Shown one piece after another: positions 15,407-29,500 of a stretch of DNA of 64,000 bases (its first letter is position 1; each line of letters begins with the position of its first letter). The position numbers and the translations under genes were made by a program. The stretch is taken from NCBI RefSeq assembly GCF_021155765.1, contig NC_060110.1:6943501-7007500 (forward strand), given 5' to 3'. The DNA is from Diprion similis (lineage: Eukaryota > Arthropoda > Insecta > Hymenoptera > Diprionidae). Below the pieces are notes generated by a model. That model saw only the letters and a program-made list of their open reading frames with translations. It did no database searches and was not told the origin of the DNA.

Positions 15407-18400
15407 ATGCAAAATAATTCCAAAACCAGAGAGATGTTTATCGTTCGTGCTCTCGAAAAAATACTCGCCGACCGCGATATCAAGCGGTCTCACCTTTCAC
15501 AGCTTAAAAAATCATGCGAATCTGCTCTTGGTAAGTTGGAAACTAATTTTTATAGAGCGTTTGTTTTATTATCAAGCAAGAAAGTCAATGAAACTGGCGC
15601 GCTAGATTCTTGTGTTATAAGTTCTTAACCATTTCTCAACGATTTTTTATACAGACGATCTTCGCAATGAGATTAAAGAAGTTCCGACTGTCACGGGCGA
15701 AGAAACCACATCTAATGCTCTTCCGTTGCCCAAAAGTGACTCTAATGTCATTTCGGCAGAGAAATACTTTTTGCCGTTTGAACTGGCCTGCCAGAGCAAG
15801 TCACCTCGAATCGTGGTCACCGCATTGGATTGTTTGCAGAAATTAATAGCTTATGGCCACCTCACTGGGAATGTTCCCGACTCTACTGAGCCTAACAAAT
15901 TGCTAATTGTTCGTATTGTTGAGACGATATGCGACTGTTTCATGGGACCTCAAACGGACGAAGGCATTCAGCTACAGATTATAAAAGCTCTTTTAACTGT
16001 CATGACCAGTCAACATGTGGAAGTACACGAGAGGACGGTTCTGCAAACGATTCGCACGGTTTACAATGTTTACCTTGCATCCAGGAATCTAGTTAATCAA
16101 ACAACTGCAAGAGCAACTTTAACGCAAATGATTAATGTGATTTTTGCTCGTATGGAATCTCAAGCGGTAAATATCTCTCAGTTATTTCTGCGAATGTCAG
16201 TTTTTCAATAAATTTACTAATAAAGATGTCTAGCTCTCTAAAAATCGTTTCAATCAGGAGGAAGAATCTTTGAGAACTGAAAACGAGCAGCAAGAAAGTT
16301 TGGCAGCTTCGGCAGGTGAAACAGAGACTGAAGCTGTGATAAACGAGGAGCCTCCAATAAATGATCCTACAGAAGCACAGATGTTGGTGAAATCTATTCT
16401 TGATCAGATGGTAAATACCATCGTTCCTGAGGACTCAAGCCCAGTATTAGCTTCTGATGAAGTTTCTCTTGATCAAGTACCGACTGATGACACAACTGAT
16501 GAAAACACTGTGGAAAGTGATAATATGGTCACAGCGAAATTTACTCATGTTCTACAAAAAGATGCCTTTCTTGTATTCAGAGCACTTTGCAAACTTTCTA
16601 TGAAGCCTCTGCCTGATGGGACACCAGATCCAAAGTACACATGTTTTTATGCTCGCTTTTTTTATTCCATGCATTTTTTCGAATTGCTGGAACTATTGAA
16701 ATCAAATTTTTTTTTAGTTGTAACAAATTTTTCTCTGTTTTGAAAGTAATGTAAACTTTGCTTCTTTTTCAGGTCCCATGAGCTTCGTTCAAAAATTTTG
16801 TCACTTCAGTTACTTTTAGGTATCCTACAGAATGCAGGTCCAGTATTGCGATCGAATGAGATGTTTGTTATAGCTATAAAACAATACTTATGTGTCGCAC
16901 TATCTAAAAACGGGGTCTCATCTGTTCCTGAAGTTTTTGAGTTGTCACTAGCCCTGTTCTTGGCTCTACTGGCGCGGTTCAAAGTCCACTTAAAAATGCA
17001 GATAGAAGTGTTCTTCAAGGAAATTTTCATGAACATATTAGAAACCTCCAGTTCATCTTTCGAACACAAGTGGATGGTCATACATGCTCTGACACGGATT
17101 TGCGCAGATGCTCAAAGCGTCGTGGACATCTATGTAAATTATGATTGCGACCTTTCTGCGGCAAACTTATTTGAAAGGTCAATAACTCATGTTTTATGAC
17201 TAATGAGTACATGAGTAATGGTTTTCTTCACGAGTACCTAGAGATGAAAAAATTGTACAATTGCTGAGTAGTAATCACTCATTCAAACTCTAAATTATCA
17301 ATATCATGAAATTCGGAAAACGTGTTTTATTTCTTTATGGATTAATCCTTGTCAATTTTTTTTTACAGACTTGTTAATGATCTATCCAAAATCGCCCAGG
17401 GCCGTCACGCACTCGAATTAGGCGCCTCCCCTAATCAGGAAAAGTCTATGCGCATTCGAGGCCTAGAATGTCTCGTTTCGATATTAAAATGCATGGTCGA
17501 GTGGAGCAGAGATCTTTACGTTAATCCTAGCATACCTGCGGACCAACAGCCACCTTCTGAGCCCCCTGATCCTCCTCTTGAACCACCCTTGCCTCATTAC
17601 GGCAGTGCGGGTAGCCTTTCTTCCGCAAACTCAAGCTTGACGGGAAATAAAGAGATTCCAGATTCCCCAGAGCAATATGAGGTCCAAAAGCACCAGAAAG
17701 AAGTCTGGGAAGCCGGAATTGACATGTATGATGAGTTTTGTCTAAGTTAAATTTGAGAAGGGGATTTTCTTTTTAGTTTCGCTAAATTTATCACTTTTTC
17801 TAATCTTCTGGCGAAAAAACTGTACAACGGATCAATGCGAAACTTGACATGTGGATTCATTCATCTTTTATCTATTCACAAAAAAATTAAAAATCATTTC
17901 CTCCGAAAAATATGCCCCCCACCCCCTCGACGTGCGATGATCCCTAGTTAACGGTGTGCATGATTTGAGTCTTCCCATTGATCCTGCAAGAAATACCCAA
18001 AAACATTTTACTTTGCACACATGTAGCTATTGTTTGATGAAGTGAACATAAAAAAAAAAAATTACGGATCCGGTGATGTTTTGAACTCAAAATATCGATT
18101 GATCGAAAAAAATAAATCGTTCTTCTAGTTACAAACAAAAAAATATCCAACATATTGGTTTTTTTCTCATCAAACGTTAGAAGAACGTCGACTGAGCATG
18201 CTTTCCAAATTTGAAGGCAATCTGTTGAATAGTTGTTTAGATATCATACACACTATCAACTAGGGATCATTGCGCGTCGAGGTGTGAGTCGTATTTTTGG
18301 AAGGAAATGATGTCTAATTTTTTTGTGAATAGATAAAAAATAAATAAATCCACATACCAAATTTCACATTGATCTGTTGTACAGTTTCTTCACTAGAAAA

Positions 18401-21400
18401 TTAGAAAAAAGCAACAAATTTAGCGAAAAAAAAAGAAAATCCCCCTCTTAACGAGGATGAACCATTCAGATTTTATGGTTTCTTAACGCCATCTCATTAC
18501 AGCTTCAATCGAAAACCAAGCAAAGGTGTCCAGTACTTACAGGAACAGGGTCTGCTTGGTGGTTCTGTAGACGAGGTGGCTCGCTGGCTACACATAGATG
18601 ACCGCCTTGATAAAACAGCGATTGGCGATTTCTTGGGTGACCATAATCATAACCAAGTTATGTATAGCTACGTGGATCAGATGGAATTTGCAGATAGGGA
18701 TCTAGTCACCGCTCTCAGATATTTTCTAGAAGGTTTCCGGCTACCTGGAGAGGCTCAAAAGATTGATAGACTTATGGAGAAGTTTGCTAGTCGATATTGC
18801 GAGTGCAATCCAAAGTAAGTAGTTTTCGGCGCATGGTTTTATTTTCTGTTTACCTATTTTATCACTTCATTACGTTTTTTCTAATAAATTTTTCGAAAAC
18901 ACGGATGTTTTTCAGCAATGGTTTGTTCACAAGTGCCGACACTGCCTACGTCCTTGGTTTTTCTATTATAATGCTGACGACTGATCTGCACTCACCGCAA
19001 GTTAAAAATAAAATGACTAAAGAACAATACATCAAACTAAATCGCCGAATAAGTGATAATGAAGATTTACCAGAAGAGTATTTGTCTAAAATTTATGACG
19101 AAATTGCTGGCAATGAAATTAAAATGAAATCTAATCCAAATCGGCCTGGAAAACAAGGTATAATGTCGAAATTGCGTTGCTGGTTTAACTGTAGATTATT
19201 CTATAAAAATATTCATTATGTTAAAATTTGTTTTTTACAACAGTCATATCCAGTGAAAAAAAACGACGACTCTTGTGGAATATGGAGATGGAAGTTATTT
19301 CGACAGCTGCTAAAAATTTAATGGAATCAGTCAGCCATGTTCAGGCTCCTTTCACAACAGCAAAACACCTTGAACACGTACGTCCAATGTTCAAAATGGC
19401 ATGGACACCATTTTTGGCTGCCTTTAGTGTCGGGTTACAGGATTGTGACGATCCGGAAATAGCTTCACTTTGCCTTGATGGTATCCGATGTGCAATTCGC
19501 ATCACATGTATATTTCACATGTCGGTAAGCAATCTACGAACTCTGGTATCTCCATATAAACAAACCTAAAAAAAGGATTCTCGGATTTGTGATTCATCAT
19601 TATCTACATTGTTTGTTTATTCTTTATTGAAAACCAAATCATATAGATGACATACAATATACGCAACACTTGGAAGTTAGGTAAACGTACATTACATCCT
19701 ACAAGACACCTTGCAACTTAATTACTAGACTCCTGTGTGCAGATTTAGTTAATATAAAGTAAAAAGTTGAGAAGAATAACAACTAAAATAGAAATAAAGA
19801 AATAAAAACATATGAAAAATTAATAAATTGCAGCTTGAACGTGACGCATATGTACAAGCACTAGCCAGATTCACATTGCTGACAGCAAACTCTCCGATAA
19901 TGGAAATGAAGGCGAAAAATATAGATACCATTAAAACTCTCATCACCGTCGCTCACACGGACGGCAACTACCTTGGAGGATCGTGGCTCGACGTTGTAAA
20001 ATGTATCTCCCAACTGGAGCTAGCCCAATTAATTGGAACTGGCATCAGGCCACAGCTTCTCGGACCACCTTCCAAGCCACACTTTCCCTCACCACTAGCA
20101 AATCTTACTAGTCTAAGTCACAACAACTCTCATCAAACGAACAATTTGATTCTCAGCTCTCTGGATCGTCAGTAAATTTTATCTATTTGTATTCAAACAT
20201 TGAATTTCATTACAGAAATCAATTTTAATTCTTCATTACAGCCAGTGTCAAAGAATCAATAGGAGAAACCAGTTCGCAAAGTGTGGTTGTAGCTGTGGAC
20301 AGAATATTTACTGGCTCTATGAGACTGGACGGTGATGCCATAGTAGAATTTGTAAAAGCTCTTTGCCAGGTTTCACTGGAAGAGCTTGCGCATCCTACGC
20401 AGCCGCGGATGTTTTCTTTAACAAAAATTGTCGAGATTTCTTACTATAACATGGGCCGAATTAGGCTACAATGGTCTAGGATTTGGCAGGTGCTAGGGGA
20501 CCATTTTGACACTGTGGGATGCAGTCCTAGACAAGATATTGCCTTTTTCGCTGTCGATTCTCTGAGACAGCTGGCAACTAAGTTTATTGAAAAAGGCGAA
20601 TTCGCTAACTTCAGATTCCAAAAAGATTTTCTAAGACCATTTGAGCACATTATGAAGAAAAATAGATCACCAACAATCAGAGACATGGTCGTCAGATGTG
20701 TTGCTCAAATGGTACATTCTCAGGCACCAAATATACGCTCTGGATGGAAAAATATATTCAGCGTATTTCATCACGCCGCTAGCGATCGTGACGAAGCTGT
20801 GGTTGATCTTGCTTTCTCTACAACTGGAAAAATAATAAGTAAGGTTCTTCGTGTATTCTGCCCCCCTACACATACTATTGGTCTACATGTTTTTGAATAC
20901 AAAACTTTCATGCATAGCACGATAAGGTATTTTACACAAAATATTCTCAACCAAATTTTGTCATGTCTTTACCATGATCATCATTTACCCTTAAATTCTT
21001 ATAGCAAACTTGCATTCATTCTTCTTGTATAATGACTCATAAGTTTGACACTCAGCTTTCATTTCCATTGCAGATTGTACGCGTAGCTCGAAATTTCATA
21101 ATTTTGCGTTCATTATCGTTCACTTATAAGGATCAAGCATTTTTAATTCCCCATCTTTTTCTACTTCGTTTTCCAGATGAACTCTATGCCGAACATTTTG
21201 GCATTATGGTTGATTCGTTCCAAGACGCTGTCAAGTGCCTTAGTGAATTTGCTTGCAACGCGTCATTCCCTGATACGAGCATGGAAGCAATTAGACTGAT
21301 TCGTTCCTGTGCATCATATATCGATGCCAATCCTACTTTGTTCACCGAAGGAATGATGGATGATAATGGTACTGTGTCAGAAGAGGACAGAGCTTGGGTA

Positions 21401-22919
21401 GGTAATTCTGTTTGATGTTTGCATTGTAAGTTGGTGAAATCGAATCCATTTTTAATTTTAGGTAAGAGGCTGGTTTCCTCTGTTATTTGAATTGTCTTGC
21501 GTCGTAAGCAGGTGCAAACTAGACGTTAGAACTAGAGCTTTGACTGTCCTATTTGATGTCGTGAAAACCTATGGAGCTTCGTTCAAGCCTCATTGGTGGA
21601 AGGACCTGTTCCAGGTTCTCTTCAGAATCTTTGACAACATGAAGTTGCCAGAACAGCACACAGAGGTAGTACAACATTCTAAACAACAGAGTATATGACA
21701 TTGACTAGAATTTTGAATAACATTTAGAGGCTACATAATTTCGAACTTGAGCAAACACATTGAATAATCTTACTATACATGGTATTTACAGAAAGCGGAA
21801 TGGATGACGACAACCTGCAACCACGCATTGTATGCGATAGTTGATGTATTTTCTCAGTTCTACGATACTTTGGGCCCTCTATTGCTAGAACAATTGTATG
21901 CTCAGCTTCTTTGGTGTGTGCAACAAGACAACGAACAGCTAGCTAGATCAGGGACAAACTGTTTGGAAAATTTAGTAATAAGTAACGGTGTCAAGTTCAC
22001 TGAATTAACATGGGAGAAAACTTGTCATTGTGTTTTTAGTATTTTTGACAGCACTTTACCGACAGCTTTGCTCACCTGGAAACCACATTCTTCTAACAAA
22101 GAATCAGACCTTGAAGTAATAAATGGGGATATCGACGGGCATATAGGAATTTTAAAACGAACAGTCAGTACACAGAGCCTGGTTACCAATGAGGATCATA
22201 TAACGAGACTTTTCTCTGCTCTTCTAATAAAGTGTGTAGTTCAGCTTGAACTGATCCAGACAATAGACAACATTGTTTTTTACCCTGCTACTTCGAGAAA
22301 AGAAGATCAAGAAAATTTGGCGCTCGCTCAAGCAGACATGTTAAACGGACGTACGCCAGAACTTGGTGGTAAGGGTGGCGGAGATCAGCAGAAAGAAGAA
22401 CAAGGAATGTATTGTGCTCTGACGTCACCGCATTTGCTGCAGTTAGTCGAGTGCCTCTTGAAATCCCATCGTTTTGCCAAAAGTTTCAACACAAACCACG
22501 AACAGCGTAATAATCTTTGGAAAGCTGGTTTCAGAGGAAACGTAAAGCCGAACCTCTTGAAACAAGAAACTCAGTCATTGGCATGTGCGCTGCGGATTCT
22601 GCTGAAAATGTATAGTGATGAGGCGCGCAGAGACGACTGGGCCAAGGTAGAGTCTCATTTGGTGGAAGTGTCTAAAGAAGCCTTAGAGTATTTCTTGGCT
22701 CTATCCAGCGAGGCTCACCGAGATGCTTGGACACCGATTCTCCTGCTCTTGCTGACCAGAGTTTTGAAAATGTGCGACAGCAGGTTTGCTGTTCATGCAT
22801 CCAACTGTTACCCGCTTTTATGCGAGGTAATGTGTTTTGATCTCAAGCCCGAATTACGTTCGGTTCTCAGAAGATTTTTTCTGAGAATTGGCCCTGTATT
22901 TAGGATCACCCCGCAGTGA
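15407..22919 (+). CDS. Sec71: brefeldin A-inhibited guanine nucleotide-exchange protein (BIG1/2, Sec71)
   Basis: Large Arf GEF of the trans-Golgi and recycling endosome; loads GTP on class I Arfs for coat recruitment. Thirteen coding exons: 15407-15530, 15655-16166, 16258-16634, 16773-17177, 17369-17725, 18503-18814, 18916-19157, 19244-19524, 19834-20167, 20242-20838, 21177-21397, 21462-21665, 21792-22919. All junctions are GT-AG with matching phase; total 1697 aa, within the family range. The DCB domain opens with [18 protein letters not shown] follows; Sec7 runs about 592-776, with the catalytic glutamate in [12 protein letters not shown] (about E675). HDS regions fill the C-terminal half. 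A Pro-rich, weakly conserved stretch precedes Sec7. Intron 5 carries a foldback element. The start is fixed by the conserved N-terminus. Convergent with IFT172. Confidence 0.97.
17747..18452. mobile_element. foldback element (long imperfect palindrome) in BIG intron 5
   Basis: The left arm, about 17755-17964, starts GAGAAGGGGATTTTC and ends near CCCTAGTTAACGGTGTG; it is matched in inverse by about 18242-18448. Arms of about 207 bases are clearly alike but diverged. TTAA flanks both ends (17747-17750 and 18449-18452), a possible target duplication. The roughly 280-base centre is AT-rich with no coding capacity. It lies wholly within the intron. Confidence 0.8.
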
Positions 22920-23573
22920 CGGTGAAGGCCCGTGTAAACATTTATATATATATTTTATAACTTGTATTATTTTACATGTATATACATATTTATATGGCAT
23001 ACTAGTCTCTGTATATGAATATGTATGTATACGTGATTATGTATGTATGTAGCTACTAAATAGATGTAGACTATTATCTTTAAGCACATTATGTAGTACG
23101 TAGGAATAATATTTTCAAATTCTTCTGTTACACCATGTATAATTAAATTATAAAGTGACTATAGCTTAGCATTATCCCTATTCGTATTTATCGGATGCAG
23201 AAAACATTCAGTTTCTCGCTTATATTATACTACCTACCGGATGTTTTTACGGTTCCACCATCTTTCAATAAATTCCGTACTGTAAGTTAAGCCCAAACAG
23301 CTCAGCTAATTTTGATTGAAATATGTGGCTGCTGTGATTAGCTTACATTAACCTAAATTATACTTATTGTTAGACTGCTACACTTTACACATAATATCTA
23401 ACCCAGTGCCTCCTGATAACTGTGTGAATAACGTATTCACATTAAAGAATGAGCGATACTTCGAATTCCTTAAAAGTATTCTACTCGCGTTATTTACCCC
23501 TGGGACTATTTAATTATTAGCAACTCAATGACGAGCCTTGATGTAAATTAATATCTCGAATAACTGTTTTTCC
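22920..23573. terminator. convergent 3' ends of BIG and IFT172
   Basis: Between the BIG stop (22919) and the IFT172 stop (23574). AATAAA at 23267-23272 on plus suits BIG. ATTAAA, read on minus at 23509-23514, lies about 60 bases after the IFT172 stop. If both are used the two 3' ends do not overlap. The stretch also carries TATA/GTAT-rich microsatellite sequence near 22940-23050. Confidence 0.6.
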
Positions 23574-26500
23574 CTAAAACGAATAACTAGGTAGAATGCC
23601 GCAAAATTCTTGAACAAAAATAAGTACATCGTTCAGAGGCGAGTCTTGAGGAGCTTGCCTTGCTGTGCTTACTAGTTTATTCCAATCATCGCGATCAGCC
23701 ACATGATTGCTACCCTCAAAATTAATTATTGGCCCTCGAATTGGATATCCAGTTAGAATGCAGGCTTGTAATACTCCTGTTGTGTTTGCAGGGTTCGTTA
23801 ACGATCCTATATAAACTCCCCGCTGATCGACTGGGAGGCCTTGTTCAACTCTCTGATCCATGGAGACTGCTAAAACCCATTCTCTGACTTCCTCGCGCTG
23901 TTCAGCAGACAAACTTAACGTTGTTGGCAGTGGTACTTCGACAGGAAAGTCTGTGACTTTTAAATCTTCAACATCCAGCAACCCACCGTCGCCTTCTTCA
24001 ATGCATTCTTCAAGGTCCAGGAAATGGTTGAGAAAAACAAAGGCCTCGCTGTTCAGCCCAGTGGCACGGGCTTCTAATCCAGCTTCATAGTAGCAGCGAT
24101 CCGCAGGCAGAATGTCTGAATATCGAAGAAGAGATATGCTCACTTTAGTCACCATTCCAGTGAGGGGTGAAAAATTCTTGCAGGCATGTTTCAGTGCCAA
24201 ATAATGTGCTGCACGAAGAACGCGATCAAACTTTTTTGCCTCCTCTGATGCTGTTGATTCCATGCCCTTGATGAGCCCAAGCAAAACGTTTCGCAGCTGA
24301 GCAACACTCTTATAGTCTTCCCTAGAATCCTCGAAGCTAAGGACCAGCTCTGACAAGCGATAATAGAGATTGTAATTTTGGGGAATAGACGGCGCTCCGT
24401 ATTGCACGTATAGTTGAAGTGCCTGCATGGGAGAACCAGTCTTTAAAAGTTGCGCCGCTCGCTGAGCAATGTACTTATGCAGGAGCTTTGGACTTTGTGA
24501 ACTTGCTGCCTCAAAAACTTGACTCCATTGACCCTTGCGGGCTAAAATCTCTAGCGCTGCTTCTGCATCAACTTCAACCAGCTGCTCCACATGTCCTTCT
24601 CTTATCATAGCCTCTTTGTATTTTTCTTCCAAATAGGACTCTAGCTCTGGTGCTAACTCTTTTACGACACGTCTAGCTCTAGCCCATTCACCGACTATCG
24701 CTAATGCATCTACAGCATGCTTAAGCTTGTCAGCTTGCAGAAATACCTGCAATGAGAAAGGTAATAAAACAAAGTTAGGTGATGTACAATTTTAAACTGC
24801 ACATTAATGTATACGAATAGATGATTGAAAAAGTGGGTGTATTTCGAGTATTTACGATTCAACACCCTATTGTTCAATTGGATTTGAATTTATTCTATTA
24901 AAAAATACGTAGATCGAGCTTTATTCAAATATTTATTTTATTAGGATCATTTCCATTTATAGGAAACATTGACATTGAAAATAATGTTTAGTATTTCGCT
25001 CAGTGACATTATTTGTGGTGCCTGCGATACCTGAAAAACGGCTCGACCGACTTATTTCAGATTCAGAGACAGTATTCTTGGATAGTTCATTCTCTTTGTT
25101 ACGATCCCACTATTTAAAAAAAATTATCGAACATTTTTGTCAATTAAATCAAAAATTCGTATATTTCGGAAAAAAAATTGAATTTGAATTTCTAACAGTT
25201 GCCACTTTGTTGTTAACTAAAACAACTTCAATCGTGGCAAAGAGGGTAAATTTTCTAACAATGTAAATTAGTTTCCAAATTTGAATCAAATCGTTCTGAC
25301 ATATCGTGGGTATCACAAAATATGTCACTGAGTGAAATGGTTCATGCTATTATCGATAATTATGCTTCCTACTAATTCATTCTAATAAAAAAAAATACCT
25401 AAATACAACTTGATTTGCACACAACAAAATTCAATTGAATTGAACAATTGATTGTTGAGATATGAATTCCAAAAATTCACCTATACCCCATTACCATTGT
25501 AGTGTATTTAGTGTACCTGTGCAGCAAGGGCATGTTCATTGACTCCGAATAATCTGGTGCCTAAGTCCTCTCCGATTTGAACTGCAGTCTCGAAATCAGC
25601 CTGGTGAATGAGAATATTTGCAGCTTGAACAAGTGCAGCCTTTGGTGCATTCGGATCTAATATCAGAACGTCTAGCGCCGCTCGAACTTCTCCAGCCTCC
25701 AACCATCTTTGAGCTTCTTCAAGGTTTCCACTACTGTCATTCGCTCCAAGGCCAGAGCTAGCCTGGGTTAATTCACGCCTCAGCGCAGCTTCTTGGCTTG
25801 GTAAATATTCCCTGCAGACGCGCATAGCTTCTGACCACATGCCAGCTTTCTGCAAAGCATAGAAGAGAGTTGATTGATCACTGTTCACTGAAATAATTTA
25901 AGGCTCGGAAATTTGGATCTGCATTTATCACCTTATAATGATTGATGATGATTTCAGGCTTGTGGGCTCGCAAGAGAAGCGACTCTGCTGCAGCATAGTC
26001 CTGTGCCTCTGCCGCATCCGCTGCTTTCGATATCAGGACTTGAGGCAGGCCATCAGGATAATGCGCTTGTGCAACTTCTTCAGCTGCATCCCATTCTCTA
26101 GTGTGAATGTACATCTGTACAGCTTCCATTGCTTTACCAGCCAGAACGAATTCTTTTTCTGCCTCAGAAAATCGCCCCTCATCTTCCAGAGCCATTGCGT
26201 GTTTATAGTACACTTCTTTCTTCTGATCCGGGGTACCGTATTTAACAATTTCTAAGGCCCAGTCAAATAAGTTTGCCTCACAGGCCAGTTGGAGACATGG
26301 ATCAAAGTAACCCAAACGCATCAACAGCCTGGCACCTAATTCTGGGGCTAAAGTACGTGTCCACATCAGCGCTACCTACCAAAAAAGAAAACTGTTAAAC
26401 TTTTCACAACTAAGGATACACGTCGACAATTTGGACCGCATAATCTACCTGCTGCGCAGCCTTTTCTCCAGAGGCTTCTTTAGCCACTCTCAGAGCATCT

Positions 26501-29500
26501 TCCCACATATTGGCTGCTCGATACGCAGCTACAGCACCTCGCCAATCTCCATTTCCCAGGAAGTGTTCCTCAGCTTCTCTGGGCTTTCCAGCAGCTTCCA
26601 GTTCCCTGGCTAAATGAGCGTGGGTAGCTTGGAGGAGCTCAGGTCTGTATTTACGAACCAGCCTGACCATATCCCCTCTATGTCCCTCATGCCGATACAT
26701 TGCAATTGCAAGGTCAATCTGATTCATTGCAATGTATAGTGATTCTGCTTGCCTCAAGTCTCCAGCTTGCTGCAGCATTTCCACGTGTTTAGAAAGCACT
26801 TCATTAGCATCTTCAGAACTCATGTGGTTCATTGCGACTTCATATGCTCTTGTCCAGTCACCAGAATTAATGTGCGTCTCAATTGCTCGCTTGGCTTGAC
26901 CCGCACGAAGGAATAATGTCTCTGCCATATCCTGATCTCCAATTGAAGCAAAGTATTCTCCTAATCTTGCACACTGATTCTGTATCTCAGCACTATCATT
27001 TTCAATTACCTAGAAAGAAACAATTATGAGCACTAATTGTGTGTGAACAACATTCAAACTTATTTTCTGGGTTGAGTGACCTGAAATGTGAATCTTTGCC
27101 AAATAAAAGTTGTCTACCTGAACTATTTGTAGAGCCTTTCGCCATTGATGAGCCTTGATGGCAGCATCAAGAGCCAAGGCAGTTTCACCTGATTCAATGA
27201 AATGATTAATTGCTGCATCGTAGTGGCCACCAGCAGCCAAATGGTGTCCCCAATCTTGCTCTAAGCTGACTACAGAGTTAGGTTCCACTGTACGAGCCAG
27301 TTCTAGTGCTCGAGCAAACACGCCAGCTTGAGCGTAACACTTGATAGCCTTCGATGGCTCACCGGATTTCTCTAAAATTTCACCAGCCAATTCCATAAGA
27401 TCTGCCCCTTTCAAGGCGCTAATTATATCGGTGACTATGCTGCTGTCCTCTATCAAATCTTCGTTAGCAAGTGCTAATCGTGCAGCTCGCCCAGGACGAT
27501 GAGCTTGTAAGTAGAGTGAGATGGCCAAGCGAGGATTGTCAGGTTCTATGATCGCCGCAGCCCTTGCCGCCTGCCCACTCTCGAGTAGCCACTTAAAATG
27601 ATTATCTCGTAACGATTCGAGTCCTGCCCATCCTCTGGCTTGCGCCAAAGTCAAAGCCTCTTCCCAGTGCCAATATTTTTGGTACATCTCCAAAGCTTTG
27701 TCTAGTTCATTTTGCTCCAGGTAAATAGCTTCGGCTGTCTTTAGCTCACCATTTAGAATGGCAATTTTGGCCCAGCAGTCTGGGCTACTAAGGGCGTCGT
27801 TTCCAGTCTGTGATGAGTACTTCTCCCCAGCGACGACTATCTCTGTTAAAAAATTTGAACAAGCTATGTCGCCTAGTGCTGCGTAGCATCTAGCGGCCAC
27901 AGATAGCTTCCTAGCAGTCATGGCATTTCTTGCCACATTTTCCCACATGGCTTCAGCTTGTGACCTATCACCAAGCTCTTCCAAAAACAACACAACGCGA
28001 CCAAAGTCGTTGTCATGAAGTGCTGTGCCAAATTCGATCAATCCTTCGTCAAGAAGATAGCCAATCTGTCCACCAGCTTCCTCAACCATGACTCTGGTCT
28101 GGCCATTCTCTCTAACCACATCAACCGCATCCCCTTTGATTGGAATCAAAGTGGCGGCTTCAGGTGCGTCGACGTTGTACCACACTGCAAGTGTTGTTCC
28201 AGTCTGAGCTACAGCCACGTCACTGCCGGGTACCCAGGATGCAAAACTTGCCCCAGCAAGCAATAGTGAGCGTCCTCCTTGGTCATCTGTCAACCATAAT
28301 CGGCCTCTTCTGTCACGTGACAAAAGTCTGTGACCTGTTTCACTCAACTCCAACCAGTCGACCCTTACGTCATGTACAGTGATGCATATAGTGACGTTTG
28401 TCACAAGGTCAATGACGCACACAGTTCGGGGATCCAGGAGGTATGCTAATCTTTTGTTGTCAGGCATCCCGGGCATATGTCGTTCGTTTATCCTGATACT
28501 GACTACGTGAGGATTTACAGCTTCTGTCCTTACTGCACCCAATATCTCGCTCTGGCCATATTCGACGATTGTCAATTCCCCAGCGCAGAATATTAGACAG
28601 ACACCGGGATATTCAAGAAAGAATTTTTCGCTACCCCCTTTGTCTTCCCATGGTATTTCGCTAAGCAGATTTAATGCTATATCACTGACCAGGAGAGTTG
28701 TAGATGTTCTGGCCACTATGTGGTTATCCTTGCGTCCAAGAACTCTGACATCTTCTATCTCGCTACCTGTTTGCGATCTTATAACAACCGAATGACTGGT
28801 TCCATTCAGTGGACGAACTACAACTTGGCTGGGCCCAACGTAGGCCACCTCGTGACTCCCTCTCACGATTGATCGCCGTAAAATGGACTCAAATTGTTCT
28901 ACGGCTCCACACAAGCCACCCACTACTAGCCTCGATCCATCTCTGCGCCAGGTCAGGGCAGTGACTGTATACAAATTTGGCAATGTTCGAACATTTGCTT
29001 CTTCCCATAATCCTCTCCGTGGACTCCAATCTAACAGTCTGATTTTGTCCCAAGAGCCGACAGCCACGCTTTGTCCGCTTGGGCTGCAGCAGGCAACAGT
29101 CATTTCTCTTTCTCCCTCTTCTCGACTATAGTCAAAACTCTTCACTTGTTTACCTCTGGGATCATAGAATACTATTCTTTTGTCGCAGCCAGCAGCCAAA
29201 ATATGTCCTGCAGGCCATGCCAATGCGTAAGCTGGTACTCCATGCGTCAATACTCGGCCTGGAGGCTCCGCTTGACCATCTTCAGCAATATAGTAACGTA
29301 TGATGCTGCCGTCCACATGACCAGAGAGAAAGCCAGTTCCTTTTACACTGGGTAAATGAAAAATATCAAATTATGGAGATTTGAAAATACTGATATGATA
29401 GGTTATTACTTGACAGCAAGTGAAATTGCCATGGAGTCCGACGCGTAGAGAGTGTGACCCTTGTTGGCCTTCAGCATTGCAGCCCGCACTTTTCCATCCG

